NCBI GenBank assembly: GCA_003255025.1
Contig: QANY01007891.1
Location: forward strand, 1,766,558-1,830,557
DNA length: 64,000 nt
Direction of reading: 5' to 3'
DNA from: Datisca glomerata
Taxonomy: Eukaryota > Streptophyta > Magnoliopsida > Cucurbitales > Datiscaceae
The notes under the pieces were generated by a model that was given only the letters and a program-made list of their open reading frames with translations, made no database searches and had not been told where the DNA came from. Within the stretch, counting starts at the first letter, position 1. Every line of letters starts with the position of its first letter. Of this stretch, positions 11,332-24,500 are shown in pieces. Both the position numbers and the translations under genes were made by a program.

Positions 11332-14000
11332 GATATGTGATACTAAGTAAATACTGATTTACAAAGAGATAGTAAAAGTTTGAAGTCTGACTCAACCAAC
11401 ATAACCTATTTGTGAGACTTATGTCTTGGCCACATTAGCCTCGACATGATTAAAATACTTGCAAAGAATGGTCCATTGCACACTTTAAGTATGTGATCAC
11501 TACCTACATGTGAATCCTGTATAGAAGGCAAATTGACCAATAGACCATTTTCAGTGAAGGGTGAAAGAGCTACTCAATGCCTCGAACTCATACATAATTA
11601 TGTATGTAGGCCATTGAATGTCCAAGCAATAGGAGATTATGAATACTTTTGTAACTTTCATTGATGACAATTCACGTTTTAGACATGTTTATCTAATACA
11701 CCAAAAGTCTGAAGACCTTTGAAAAGTTTAAAGAGTACAAAGATATGTTCGAAAAGCAATTAGAGAAACAAATCAAAATGATGTTATCTGATCGTGGTGG
11801 AGAGTACTTACTAGGAGAGTTCAAAAAATTTCTTAAGGAAAAATGTATTCTTTCTTAGCTTACAACACATGACACTCCAGAATAGAATGATGTGTCAAAG
11901 AGAATGAATGGACCTCTATTGGATATTGTTAGACCCATGATGAGTTACTCATCCCTCCCAGATTTGTTCTAGGGATATGCCTTGGAAATAACAGCATACA
12001 TTCTGAATTAACTTCCATCAAAGAGAGTGTCTGATACACCATATGAAATCTGAAATGGATGAAAGTCGTCCGTAAATCACTTTAGAATATGGGGATGCTC
12101 AGCACATGTTCTGAAACTGAAGATAGACAATGAAGAGATACATATTTTATAGTCCAACTGACAAGAAAACATTCATGAGTACGAATGCGCATTTTCTTAA
12201 AGACAGCTACATAAGAAGTGTGAAGCCGAGACGCACTCTTGCACTAGAAGAATTATTGAGTGGGAGGACATCGACTCCTCAATCGGGAATTATTTTCTGA
12301 TTCAGTAATGGAAGAACCACAGCAAGAGCCAGAGCCTATAGAGCCTCGAACGCAGTGGGAGGGTTGTTAGACAGCCTGACAGGTACATGTCTTATGGAGA
12401 TGACTTAACAACAGTCTCATATAAGGATCATGATGAACATGTCTCCTACTCATAGGCCATGGCTGGTTCTGAAGTAAATCTATGGCAAGAAGCCATGAAC
12501 GTTGAGATACAATCGATGTACTCAAACGGTGTCTGGAAACTTATAGATCCTTCTGAAAGGGTAAAACATGTAGAGTGTAAATGTATTTATAAGAAAAAGA
12601 GAGGTCAAGATGGGAATGTGGAAACATTCAAAGCTAGGCTAGTAGCCAAGGGCTATATCCAAAAGGAAGGTATTGCCTATGAGGATACCTTCTCGCCGAG
12701 GGCCATGCTTAAATCCATCTGAATTCTCTTGTACATTGCTGCTGCCATCGATTATGAAATCTGGCAAATGGATGTCAAAACTGCTTTCCCGAATGACAAT
12801 CTTGAAAAGTGCATTTATATGGCTCAACCAGATGGGTTCATGGAGAAAGGCTAAGAGGGTAAGGTTCACGAATCGCTAAGGTTAAATTAAGCAAGCATCT
12901 TGATCGTGGAATATCAGATTCGACGACACTATCAAGAACTTCAGCTTTGAGTAATTATTGGACGAACCTTATGAGTATAAGGTAATACACGAATGGAAAG
13001 TCATTTTTCTGATTTTGTATATGGATAATATTCTGCTCATTAGGAATAAATTGTCTGATGTCAAGATATGGCTTGCAAAGAAATTTGATATGAAGGATCT
13101 TCGAGAAGTTGCATATATCCAAGGTATTCAGGCCTTTCAGGATCAAAAGAACGGACTATTAACATTGTCTCAAGCATCTTATATTGATAAGGTGATGGAT
13201 CGTTTCAGTATACAAGAGTCCAAGAAGGGATATCTTCCTTTCAGGCATGGAGCCAGCCTCTCCAATGAGTAGTCTCTCAAGACTCCTCAAGAAGAGGAAG
13301 ACATGAGAAAGATTCAATATGCCTCAGCCGTAGGAAGCCTCATGTATGTGATACTTTGCACCATGTCAGACATTTGTTACGTGGTGGGCGTGGTGATTCG
13401 TTTCCAATCTAAATCTAGACTCGAGCATTGTAATACCGTCAAACATATCCTTAAGTATTTTAGGAGAATAAGGAACTACATGCTGGTGTACTCAAGTACT
13501 GACCTAAGTATAATAGGATATACTAATTCTGATTTCCAAGCAGACAAGGATTCTAGGAGGTCCACCTCAAGATCGATGTTCATCCTGAACGGTGGAGCAG
13601 TTGTATGGAGAAGTGTCAAGCAATCTTGCATTGCTGATTCTACCATGGAAGCTGAGTATGTGGCAGTTTATGAAACTGCAAAGGAGGTTGTATGGCTTAA
13701 AAAGTTCTTGAAATCTCTAGAAGTTGTTCCAGAAGCTAACAAGCCCATGACACTTCATTATGATCATAATGGGCTGTAGCAAATTCGAAGAAACCAAAGA
13801 GTCATAAAAGATCCAAACATATAGAGCGTAAATATTACCTAATTAGAGAGATTATTCAGCGTGAAGATGTCGTAGTAACACATATATCAACGATCAACAA
13901 TCTGGCAAATCCATTCACGAAGACCTTAAGCAGTAAAGTCTTTGATGGTTATCTGGAGGGCATGGAGATACGAGATTGTATACGCCTACTTTAGTCTAAG
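11332..14000 (+). pseudogene. Copia pol pseudogene (integrase, RT, RNase H)
   Basis: In order: GAG-pre-integrase remnant HLGHISLDMIKILAKNGPL with CESCIEGK near 11430-11530; integrase core remnants to about 12300 in shifting frames; reverse transcriptase at 12459-13272 ([36 protein letters not shown] in place of the YVDD box); and RNase H at 13303-13779 (YASAVGSLMYVI, GYTNSDFQADKDSRRSTS, AEYVAVYETAKEVVWL). The tail at 13780-14000 still encodes the C-terminal phrase THISTINNLANPFTKTL. Multiple stops and frameshifts; not functional. Confidence 0.9.
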
Positions 14001-14008
14001 TGGGAGAT

Positions 14009-15901
14009 TGTTGGAATTATGTCTATAAAGTAGGGTGTAATAACTATTTATGAGTATTTAGTTATTTCTCAGGCATTTTATATTTTTTAAATTTAATGAA
14101 TGAATGAAAGTTTTTATATTAATTAAAGCGTGTTTATAATTTACTCAAATCCTGAAACTATTGTCAACGTAACAAGAGTAAAAACTAAGGAGTCCTCCAG
14201 ATAAACTCTTCTGAAATAGTTCAGAATGTCATTCGCAGACTTAGGATCGGCTGGGTTATCGAGTCTGATTACGATTGTTAGGTTGAACCAAAGGATGCCA
14301 GTCACGGGGCATGGGAGTGGAGACTCTATCGGTTGATCTAGACATGTGTATAAAACATGTTGAATAGATCAATAACAAATTAGTTTGGAGCAAATCCATT
14401 TATCTAGCTCTAAATCTAATTGTTTACACCTTAAAGGTGTTTTCATGGTTTCCTTAATCCTGAGTTGAATACGAAACTTGACTTAGTTACTTGTGGTCTT
14501 TGATACGTCAAATGAGTGAGTTCGAATTGCTAGACAATACCTCGACTATTGGGATCGTGATTCAACTATGTTGGAGTTACGTGATTCACAGATATGAAAA
14601 TTATGGCGAGATTGCAAAATGCAACAATATCACATTATGCTTTATTGATGGGTGTGTGAATAAATAAATTTGGCCAGGTATTTGATTAAATGAATTATTG
14701 AATAAAATATAGTGAACTATGTGAGACAATTCATTGTTATGTTTTTCTTATTCACAGTGACCAATGGAGTTTAGAAAATAATAACTAGAGGGGTAAACGG
14801 TAATTTTACATCCCGCTATTGTTATTGATATTCATGAAGGGTAGCATAGTAAAATATTATGTGGGCCGTGAAATAAAAAGTGTTTATTTGCACCAACAAA
14901 AAATGTATCACGCATGAATGAAGAGTTGATTCGGTATCAGACTTATAGTGGAGTCGTACAATGTCAAGATTAAATAAGTCGAGAATTTATGGAGATAAAT
15001 TTACCGAGTATTTGAATCATATAGCTTTATTCATGTGGGTCAATTCGACATCTGTAGTAGTTCATGAGGATATGAATGAGAAACAACACCAGTTGTACCA
15101 AAAACGTGTTTTTGGCCAAGATATACTTCCCGAACTCATATGTGATGTGTATCGCCACTAAAGTAGTGAAGAACAAAAATTAATGTTCAAAATAATTAAC
15201 TGTTATTTTCTAATTATTAGTTAATTAGTGAATAAAAAATTAATTAATTAATTAATAAAAATCAATTTAATTTATCGATTTAGATTGATGAATTTTGACA
15301 CATTATTGGCTCTAGGGAGATGCAAAATTTTAATAATTACAATAAAGGGAGGAGAATTTCAGCAATTTACAATATATTGGTATATGTGTAAATTCCATAA
15401 TTTTCATATAAGGGATATCATTAAGGTTATCTCCCTAAGTGTGTTGACAAAACTCTGATCACAGTGTGTGATTACACAAAGCGAAGAAAACAGTTTCTCT
15501 CTCCCCTCCTTGTTGTCGTCGAAATCTAGAGGAAGAAGAGAAAATTTTTATTTTTTCTTGTTGTTTTGACAGCCTACACTCAATTCCTAACAATATTCTA
15601 TTGAGATATACTTATGAATCCTATGAGTAATTGTTGGTGCGAAGTTTGATTCAAGTTCTAAGAAGAACGAAGAATGCAAAATAATCAATGGGATTTCACC
15701 AAGCTAGAAATTCTTCGATACGAAAAATGTATAATATTATTTTCACCTCTTCTAAATACGTCAAATCTAAAATATATATGATCGTAAAATATTTTATATT
15801 TAATATGATTAAGTAGTTTATGTGTAAAAATTTTGATTTTCTGTCCACGAATCGTTCGTGATTCATTGTTTTTTCTTAAATTTTTAAAACTCGATCCAAC
15901 A
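14009..15901 (+). repeat. 3' LTR of the copia element
   Basis: It starts TGTTGGAATTATG after the polypurine tract TAAGTGGGAGAT and ends GATCCAACA. At 1893 bp it is the more complete LTR copy. It holds the 690-bp block missing from the 5' LTR. Confidence 0.88.
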
Positions 15902-16220
15902 AGCAACACTTCCAAATGGCACTTCTTCCTGTTGCATCCGCCTTGAGGACGATCTAGTCACAAACTCAATATTTGTTTAACTAATTATTTTAGACATGTG
16001 GCACATGTGGTACTTACCAACAAATCAAACATGATCAGTAGAAGAGAGAGAGAGATCAAAGATGGAACAGAAAAAAACTCAAAAAAATCTTACAAGAGCA
16101 TATAGATGAAACAGAAAAAACTCAAAAAAATAAATAAAAATCCTTGCTCTTTTACTCCATAACAAGAGTTATGGATCAATCAAGCTATTGCAGAAAAAAA
16201 CTACCCTTATATTCCACTTA
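15902..16220. other. Short intergenic stretch
   Basis: Between the copia 3' LTR and the stop of the minus-strand gene. It holds a small duplication (GAAACAGAAAAAACTCAAAAA-like phrase at about 16062 and 16110) and probably the 3' UTR of the next gene. Confidence 0.5.
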
Positions 16221-17612
16221 TTACTCATGATCATCTTCCTCAGAGAAATCCAATGATTGACAAACAGACATCTCTGCATCTTCATCAGAAGAAGAAAACA
16301 CTGATTTCCTTCCCATCAGCTCGGAAACCCTCTTTGCTGGCCCCGAATCCCTCGGACTCTCAACGTTTACGCATCTAAAAGTCCTGATCTTTGGAAGCAA
16401 ATCCACCATCTTATCTTCCACACTTGGAATTTCCCATCTCTTCTTCACCTTACTCTCTGATCTCTTATCAGTTTGCTTCAATTCCGCCTTTTCGTTTTCT
16501 GGCAAAGATCTTTTCCGGCCGTCATTGGTTCCTGAAATTCCATTCGCCTGATTCGCATTCTGATTGTATCGGCTCGGAACTACCCGGCCGCTCTTGAATG
16601 GATTCTTAGCACTAGTGGGAACTGATTTTTCAATGTCTTTGAAGAGCTTCTTTGGTTGGATTGTCCCGATGATCGATTCTTCTTTCTTGGTTGGCCTCTT
16701 TGATCCGACCGTCGTGGCCGGTTGTTTTGCACCCTGGATTTTGGACACGGTTCTTCGTGTTTTAGGGCTAAGACTCAAACTGTTTCCCCTTCCTTTTGTT
16801 ACTTTCAATTCGTCAATCTCTTGAAGCTTCCAGAAGCATGATTTCCCACGACTCTGTATTGACTGAACAGGCGTTATTTCGAGTTTTCCCGGCCGCCGAG
16901 GCCCGATTCCGGCTATGATTTCCGATGGCCCTAAGCTAATACATGTTCGTCGAGATCCAGATCCGGCGAAAATTTCAGATGGCCCTAAACTGAGACCTCG
17001 CCGATTAATCTTCAATTTTCCATTTGAAGAAGGATCTTCAGGCTTTTTATCGCCATCTGAATTCTTTAAACTTTGTTTTGGATCCATGAATTTTGCACTC
17101 ACGATTCGCCCGCGCCTTTCCATTGTCTTTGCAGTCTGCTCCGCCTTCTCCATTCGAAGCGCTTTGAGTTTCGTAGACAATCGACTAATCTCCTTTTCGA
17201 TTTCCTCTATCTCCAAATCGATATTTCTATTGTCAACAACTTCTTCCTTTCTTTCTTCTTCACTAAAATTCTCTTTCGACAATTCAGACAGAGGCTCATT
17301 AAGAGCCAGTTTCGCAGAAAGCTTCAATGGCTTCCCGTGAGAGTTTCCATTAACATTGTTTGGCTGAAGGGGCTTAACTGGAACCGAAGATTTGACGGAC
17401 CCGGGGGATTTCACAAAGACAGGACTCATATTTTCTTTGCTGCAATCAGATTGCAAAGACACTGAAAATCCATTTTCGCACACTTGCTGGAAACTCGACC
17501 AAGAAGCTTTGATGGGAGCTGACCCCACTGATTCATCATTGTCGAAAGCGGCATTGTTCCAAACTTGAAGATCTGGTGCGTTAATGGCGTCTGAAAACGG
17601 AAAAATACTCAT
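16221..17612 (-). CDS. Plant coiled-coil basic protein, unknown function (463 aa)
   Basis: A single uninterrupted frame of 463 residues, ATG at 17612-17610 and TAA at 16223-16221. I do not recognise the family by name. Visible: an acidic start (MSIFPFSDAINAPDLQVWNN), a Ser/Pro-rich region, a short coiled coil around residues 128-160 (LEIEEIEKEISRLSTKLKAL), a duplicated motif LGPSEI(F/I)AG separated by about 20 residues near 205-235, the block KSCFWKLQEIDELKVTKGRG, a basic stretch with RPTKKEE and KKLFKDIEKS, and an acidic tail (SLDFSEEDDHE). Many KR-rich patches suggest a nuclear or DNA/chromatin-bound protein, but this is inference. Composition and length argue for a real host gene: it stands outside the transposons and has no stops. 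The poly-T stretch near 17658 lies in the presumed leader. Confidence 0.85.
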   Translation of the reverse strand: MSIFPFSDAINAPDLQVWNNAAFDNDESVGSAPIKASWSSFQQVCENGFSVSLQSDCSKENMSPVFVKSPGSVKSSVPVKPLQPNNVNGNSHGKPLKLSAKLALNEPLSELSKENFSEEERKEEVVDNRNIDLEIEEIEKEISRLSTKLKALRMEKAEQTAKTMERRGRIVSAKFMDPKQSLKNSDGDKKPEDPSSNGKLKINRRGLSLGPSEIFAGSGSRRTCISLGPSEIIAGIGPRRPGKLEITPVQSIQSRGKSCFWKLQEIDELKVTKGRGNSLSLSPKTRRTVSKIQGAKQPATTVGSKRPTKKEESIIGTIQPKKLFKDIEKSVPTSAKNPFKSGRVVPSRYNQNANQANGISGTNDGRKRSLPENEKAELKQTDKRSESKVKKRWEIPSVEDKMVDLLPKIRTFRCVNVESPRDSGPAKRVSELMGRKSVFSSSDEDAEMSVCQSLDFSEEDDHE

Positions 17613-18160
17613 TTCGTTTTCTGGCCAAGGAACAATTTCTTGAATATCACGAGTTTTTTTTTCAAGAATACAAAGAAGATTGAGAAAATTTTGAGAAGGA
17701 TTGATTTTGATTTGGAATTTTTTGTAGAGTTCCTTGGAGCTAATTTTGGGAGAGATTGTAGATTGAGGGAAATTTTTTTTTTGTATTTTGAGTTTTTCGA
17801 CCGTTGGGAGAAATTAGACGTTGGAGGGGGGTGCGGGAGTTGGTGTAATCTTGGCCGTTACTTTTTAAATGGTTTACATAGGACGGTTCGATTTGATTTA
17901 AAGGCTAATTTTTGTCTCAATTTTCATTTTCATAGGTTTTCAGTCATTAAACTTGTAAGTCAAATTGGGTCCACTGGAGCGGTAATGGTGCGTTTAGGCC
18001 TCAGGTCACCGGTTCGGTTCGTTTTATTATTAGCATTTTAGTAAGGTGGATATAACTTGAACAAATTGCTTCTTTTTTACTATTTTGATGAAACTGGAAG
18101 AAATTTCTTACGGGCAAGATGAAAACGGTTCGATTTTTATTTTTTGGAGTGAATATATTT
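17613..18160. other. Upstream region of the coiled-coil gene
   Basis: Presumed leader and promoter reading leftwards. It is AT-rich with CT/GA runs (TTTTTTTTCAAGAATAC near 17652). Overlapping open frames are low-complexity Phe/Leu-rich and not called. Confidence 0.4.
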
Positions 18161-19170
18161 TGTAGTCATGTTTCTGTTTGTGTTTGCTAAGACTACAATA
18201 CTTGTCATGTAATTGGAGTGTATCATCATTTGTCATACTAAAAATACATCCAATGCACCGTAATATAATATTTCAATATGCTCAAAACTATTTGTAATAT
18301 TCAAAAATTAAAATATTGGTAAGTTAGTATAGGAAATCAACTTATTATTTTATTTGCACTAAAGTACATATTTTTTTATATAAAATTGTTGGGGATAGAA
18401 ATCAGTAGTTGCACCAAGACTTTTACAGATAAACTGACACCTCCGTAACACCCTCACCATCTATTCAGCTCAACATATTATTAAATTAAAATATTATTGA
18501 AGTGTATCATCATTTCGTCATGTTTTTGTTAGTGTGTTTGTTTAGATTACAATATCAGTCTGGTACTCGAAGTGTATCATCATTTCATCATGCTACTTAT
18601 GTAATACATGTAATGCACATAGTATAATATTTCAGTATGCAGTCGTTGTGTTGTACGGTTTAAAACTACTTGTAATATTAAAAAATTAAAAAAATGTTAA
18701 GTTAATATAAGAAATCAACTTATTGTTTTATTTGCACTAAAGTACATATGAGAACAAAATAAACAAAGTTTTTTTTCTTTTATACTAGTTAAATTACACG
18801 TGTCTTACATGTGATATGTACACTTTTTTATTATTTTGATAAGGTGGCACCTCCGTAACACCCTCACCATCTACCTAGCCCAACATATTATTAAATTAAA
18901 ATATTATTGGAGTGTATCATCATTTCGTCATGTTTTTGTTAGTGTGTTTGTTAAGATTACAATATCAGTCTGGTACTCGAAGTGTATCATCATTTCGTCA
19001 TGCTACTTATGTAATACATGCAATGCACGTAGTATAATATTTCAGTATGTAGTCATTGTGTTGTATGGTTTAAAACTACTTGTAATATTAAAAAATTAAA
19101 AAAATGTTAAGTTAATATAAGAAATCAACTTATTGTTTTATTTGCACTAAAGTACATATGAGAACAAAAT
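18160..19170. repeat. Tandem repeat, period about 413 bp, three copies
   Basis: Copy 2 (from about 18431) and copy 3 (from about 18844) are nearly identical over 330 bp: CACCTCCGTAACACCCTCAC, GTGTATCATCATTTCGTCAT, CAGTCTGGTACTCGAAGTGT and TTTGCACTAAAGTACATATG. Copy 1 (18160-18370) is shorter and more diverged. Copy 2 ends with ACTAGTTAAATTACACGTGT then TTACATGTGATATGTACAC. Copy 3 is cut at 19170 by the Ty3 element, and part of its tail (TACATGTGATATGTACAC) reappears at 25943 on the other side. Reading on the minus strand, the ...CACGTG...AACTAG|T end resembles a Helitron 3' terminus. Confidence 0.85.
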
Positions 19171-21493
19171 TGTAACGCCCCGATTCCCGAGGGTTAAGAA
19201 TGCTTGAAATTTTAAAATTTTGAAAATTTCTCAATTCAATTGAAACCCTAATTTGAGAAAATCCCCAAATCAAAAACCCTAATTTTACCCTAATTTTTAA
19301 CCTTAAATAGCGGAAGCATAAAAATTATTTAAAAATAATATTAACCCATTAAACAGAAATAAATGAATCATTAAACTGTAAATAAGTGAAGCACGAAAAT
19401 CCATATGATATGAAAGATTAAAAATAAATATTCATAAATATCTGAAATAACTGAAACCAACAGAAGTCATAATTAAACTTTAGAAATCATAATTGTGCTT
19501 GCTTGATATGGCAGTCCCTTACTCCTGCTGCTCGACATCATCTATGGGGGTGAGTTTTAAAAATACTCAGTAAGTAAATTCACACACTAATGAGTTTCAC
19601 ATGACATACATGTAAACATATAACTTATGCAAATTTATTTCACACGTTCACAGGTCACATAAAATACTCGTAACAACACATCGATATCATGATTAACATA
19701 TAACTTGAACTTGTACTTATACATGCCAATACTTATACTTGCTTGATCATAATTCAACTAGACATATCCCTCGATTAACAACCTAACCAGAATTGTTTCA
19801 CAACTTGAACTTGAACTTGTAACATGAACATGACAGATTGAGTGTCCTGAAACTTGCAGTTAAGGTTATCTGAACCTCAAGGACGCTAACATGAACATGA
19901 TGACACCCAAATGTATAACTTGATAACATGACGTGAACAATCTGGTTACTTGATAACCAAGGGACATGACTAAGTCTACTTCTTGTTTACTTGTCACTTT
20001 TTTTTTGAATTAATATTCATAATTCACGTTATCACATATACATAAGTAAACATATAACTTGTTCATGAACGTAAACACATAACTAATACATGTATAACTC
20101 AAAATATAATCATACATAACATGGTAAATAATTTCATCATAATTAGGAAAATAAATAAAATACTTGATCATAAGATTGAACATAAAGAAATAATAAAACA
20201 ATTTCACATTATATATTCTACACTTATAACATATGAACCGAATTATTATGTAAATCCACTTACCTGGATTCGCTACGAATTAAATTCAGCAACTAATGAC
20301 CTGCAATCCAAGGATCTCAGGTCACAACAAATTCATATAATATCTACAATTATTTAATTAACTAAGCGAGGTTGGGAACAGGTGAAAACCACTTCGGGTA
20401 TAAATTATCAAATGGTTTAAAACGGTTCAACAAGGTTCGGGTGGTCTGAATTGATTCGATTTTGCTGTTTTGGGCCAGTTCGGTCTGGTCGGGTTGAACT
20501 GGTCTAGTCTGACCGGGTCGGTTTAGTCTGGTTTGATCTGACTGAACCGGTTTGACCTGGTCTGGTTCGATTGAACCGATCTGGTTCAGGTGAATCGATT
20601 CAAAATAAGGAAAAAAAATAAAATAAAAACAGAAAAGGAAGACAAAGAAGTGGGGGAGAGAGAGACGCAATAGGGGCGAAGGAGAGAGAAAATAGAATCG
20701 AGAGGGGGGAGACGAAGAAGAGGGAGAGAGAGACAGAACACAGAGAGGGAGGGAAAGATAGGGAGACAGAACAGAGAGGGGGAATAGAGAGACAGAACAG
20801 AGATGGGGAGACGAAGGAGAGACAGAATAGAGACGGGGAGATGAAGGAGAGGGAGAGAGAAACGCACAGAGAGGGGGAGAGAGAGACAAAACAGAGGGGG
20901 AAAGAGAGAGAGAGAGAACAGAGAGGGGGAAGAAGAGACAGAATAGAAGGGGGAAGAGAGAGAGAGAATAGAGAGGGGGAAAGAGAGAGAGAGACAGAAC
21001 AGGGGAAAAGAGAGAGAGAGACAGAACATGGGGAAAAGAGAGAGAGAACAGAGAGGGGGGAAAGAGACAGAACAGATGGGGAAAAGAGAGAGAGAGAACA
21101 GAGAGGGGCAGAAGAGAGAGAGAAAGAGATAGAACATGGGAAAAGAGAGAGAGAGACAAAATAGAGGGGGAGAGAGGGAGACGAACAGAGAGGGGGAAAG
21201 AGAGAGAGACGAACAGAGAGGGGAAAGAGAGAGAGAGAGTCATACCTTGATTAATGGAGGATAACTGATGAAGAAGAATTAGTTGAAATAGAGATGTGCA
21301 ATCATATAAAAAGGGAGAGATAATTGTAGGTGGTTATAAGGATTAGCTTAAGATAACAAAGAGAGATTTGGGGAAAATGGTTAAGAGAGAACACAAAGGA
21401 AACAAATAGGGTGGCTAGGGTGTAAGTGCAAATATGGTGTAAGTGAGTTATAAATTACAAAAATACCCTTTAATTAAAAACTTAGGTATTACA
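19171..21493 (-). repeat. 3' LTR of the chromovirus
   Basis: On the minus strand it starts TGTAATACCTAAG (at 21493) and ends GGGGCGTTACA (at 19171), with the TG...CA ends. It is 2323 bp, long for an LTR, and about 600 bp of it is a purine-rich simple repeat (see 20640-21240). Confidence 0.87.
20640..21240 (+). repeat. GA-rich low-complexity tract (GAGAGAGACAGAACAGAGAGG)n
   Basis: On the plus strand about 600 bp of almost pure purine, built of variants of a 20-40 bp unit such as AGAGAGAGACAGAACA plus GGGGGAAAG. It creates a false long open frame on the minus strand rich in Leu, Ser and Pro. It is part of the LTR. Confidence 0.9.
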
Positions 21494-21509
21494 TTCTCCC
21501 CTCCTTAAG
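21494..21509 (-). other. Polypurine tract of the chromovirus
   Basis: Read on the minus strand, AAGGAGGGGAGAA sits directly before the LTR start TGTAATACC, as expected for the plus-strand primer of reverse transcription. Confidence 0.85.
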
Positions 21510-24500
21510 AACTTTCGTCCCCGAAAGGAAAATACCTTACAGAAATAACTCTGGATACTTAATACGCATCTCAACTTCTCGTTCCCATGTTGCTTCCTCG
21601 ATCCGATGATTTCTCTAAAGAATCTTGACTAGTTGAACTGTTCTATTATGAAGAGTTTGTTTCCTGCGCTCTAGGACTCTGATTGGCTTCTCCTAATAAG
21701 TGAGATCATCACGAACTTGCAAAGGTTCAAAATCAATGACATGCGTTGGGTCAGACACGTATTTGTGAAGTATCAAGACGTGAAACACATTATGAACACC
21801 TGAAAGAGCTGGTGGTAAAGTGAGTCGGTATGCCAAAGGACCAATACGATTTAAAATCTCAAACAGGCCAATAAATCTGGGACTCAGCTTCCCTTTGCAA
21901 CCAAAACGCATAACGCCCTTCAATGGGGAAACTTTGAGAAACACATGATCACCCACTTCAAATTCAAGATCCTTCCTCCTGACATATGCGTAACTCTTTT
22001 GCCTACTCCGAGCGGTCTTCATTCTATCTCTGATTTTCTGAATAGCTTCGTTCATGGACTGAACCAAGTCAGGGCCCAAAATCTTTCGTTCGCCAACTTC
22101 ATCTCAATGAACCAGTGACCGACATTTCCTTCAATAAAGTGCTTCAAATGGAGCCATACCAATCGTCGCCTGATAACTGTTACTATAAGCAAACTCCACG
22201 AATGCTAAGTGTGCGTCCCAACTACCAGAGAAATCCAAGACACAAGCTCGAAGCATATCTTCTAACGTCTGAATTGTTCACTCAGATTGCCCATCAGATT
22301 GCGGATGAAAAGCTGTATTGAAATTTAACTGTGTTCCCAAAGCTTTTTGTAGACTCCGCCAAAAGTTTGACGTGAACCATGGATCCCGATCTGACACTAT
22401 AGATACTGGAACCCCATGAAGTCGAACAATCTCGTGAACATATAACCGAGACCAAACCTCAACTGAAAAAGTAGTCTTACCAGGTAAAAAGTGTACAGAC
22501 TTGGTAAGATGATCCACCACATCTCAAATGGAGTTAAAACCCTTTACCGTTCTCGGTAGCCTCAAAATGAAATCCATAGTTACGTGTTACCACTTCCATT
22601 CAGAAATACTTAAAGGTTGTAAAACCACAGATGGTCGCTGCCTTTGAGCCTTGATCTGCTGACACACAAAACACTTACTAACGAATTCAGCAATGTCACG
22701 CTTCATACCATTCCACCAATAATGTAACTTTAAATCATGATACATCTTCGTACTACCAGGGTGGATAGTGTATGGTGAACTATGAGCCTCTGTGAGTAAT
22801 TCATGCCTAATGAGTGCATGTTTAGGAACACACAGTCTCTCATGAAAGCGAAGAGCTGAATCGTCACTAATTTCAAACCCTTGTCTTTTGTCTAAACCCA
22901 CTTCACTACGAGTTAGAAGCAACTCTGAGTCTGAGTTCTGTGCATCAATAATACGTTGCTGTAACGATGATTGAGCTGTGAGCTGGGCTAGTTGTGTTGT
23001 AGTATCCTTTAGCAACACTTGAATCTCAGCACGTTCCAAATCCTCCAAGATATGTCCTTGAGAAGTAATAAGAGCTGCTGAATGAGCTGATTTTCGACTT
23101 AAGGCATCATCCACTACATTTTCCTTTCTTGGGTGATAAAAGATCTCATAGTCATAATCCTTCACCAATTCCAACCAACGTCGTTGCCTCATGTTAAGTT
23201 ATTTTTGAGTGAAAAGGTACTTAAGGCTCTTATAATCTGTGTAAATCTAACATTTACAGTCATATAAATAATGTCTCCAAATCTTGAGGGAAAAAATAAC
23301 TGCAGCAAACTCCAAATCATGAGTAGGATAATTCTGTTCATAGAGCTTGAGCTGACGAGATGCATATGCTATGACCTTTCCCTGTTACATCAAAATGCAA
23401 CCCAAACCTCTTTTAGAAGCATCACTATATATCATAAAGTTTCTCTTACCATCTGGAATGGTCAACAATGGTGTTGTCACTAATTTTTGTTTAAGGCTCT
23501 GAAAATATTTCTCACACTCGGCCGTCCAGGAAAAGGTGGCATTCTTCCTGGTCAACTGAGTAAGTGGGACAGCAATCTTTGAAAACCCTTCAACAAACCT
23601 TCTGTAATATCCTGCTAAACCCAGAAAACTGCGAACTTCCCCAACATTTATCGGTTGAGGCTAGTTAAGCACTGCTTCAATCTTAGACGGGTCAACCGAG
23701 ATTCCATCTTGAGATATCATATGACAAAGGAATGACACTTGCTGAAGCCAAAACTCACACTTCTGGAATTTGGCATATAACTGGTGTGTCCTTAATGTTT
23801 GCAAAACAATCCTGAGATGATTCATATGTTTGGCCTCCAATCTAGAGTACACCAGAATATCATCTATAAAGACAATCACAAGAGAATCCAGGTACTCCTT
23901 GAACACCCTGTTCATTAAATCCATAAAAGTTGCTGGAGCATTAGTTAATCTAAACGACATCACTACAAACTCGTAATGGCCGTAACGAGTGCAAAATGCT
24001 GTCTTAGAAATATCCTCATTTCGAATCCTGAGCTGATGGTATCCTGATCTTAAATCAATCTTAGAGAATATTGAAGCTCCCTGAAGTTGATCGAACAAAT
24101 CCTCAATGCGCGGTAACGGATACTTATTCTTGATAGTGACTTTATTCAATTCCCTGTAGTCAATGCATAGCCTCATTGATACATATTTCTTTTTAACAAA
24201 TAACACTGGAGCACCCCAAGGTGAAATACTGGGTCTTATGAAACCCTTATCCAATAATTCTTGAAATTGATCTTTAAGTTCTTTCAACTCTGCAGGAGCC
24301 ATGCGATACAGAGCTTTAGATATAGGGGCAGTGCCTGGTACCAACTCAATATGAAAATCCATCTCTCGAGGAAGAGGAAGTCCCAGAAAATCATAAGGAA
24401 AAACATCCAAGAATTCAGAAACGACCGGGACCAATCCAATATCAACATGTGTCTTAGTTATATCCACAACAGAAGCTAAGTAACCCCAATTACCACGATC

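Larger units (their letters stand above)
5167..15901 (+). mobile_element. Ty1/copia LTR retrotransposon, decayed
   Basis: A plus-strand copia element with recognisable gag, GAG-pre-integrase, reverse transcriptase and RNase H blocks between two related LTRs. The 3' LTR is 14009-15901 and begins TGTTGGAATT right after the purine tract AAGTGGGAGA. The 5' LTR survives as 5167-6265. All reading frames carry stops and frameshifts, so it is dead. A solo LTR of another element (9177-11326) splits pol. The 5' end of the element is lost against the fold-back element, so a target-site duplication cannot be scored. Confidence 0.9.

Noticed and set aside
20362..21243. Long minus-strand frame (293 codons) rich in Leu, Ser and Pro
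   Set aside because: It is the complement of the GA-rich simple repeat in the chromovirus LTR; the composition comes from the repeat and other frames are equally open.
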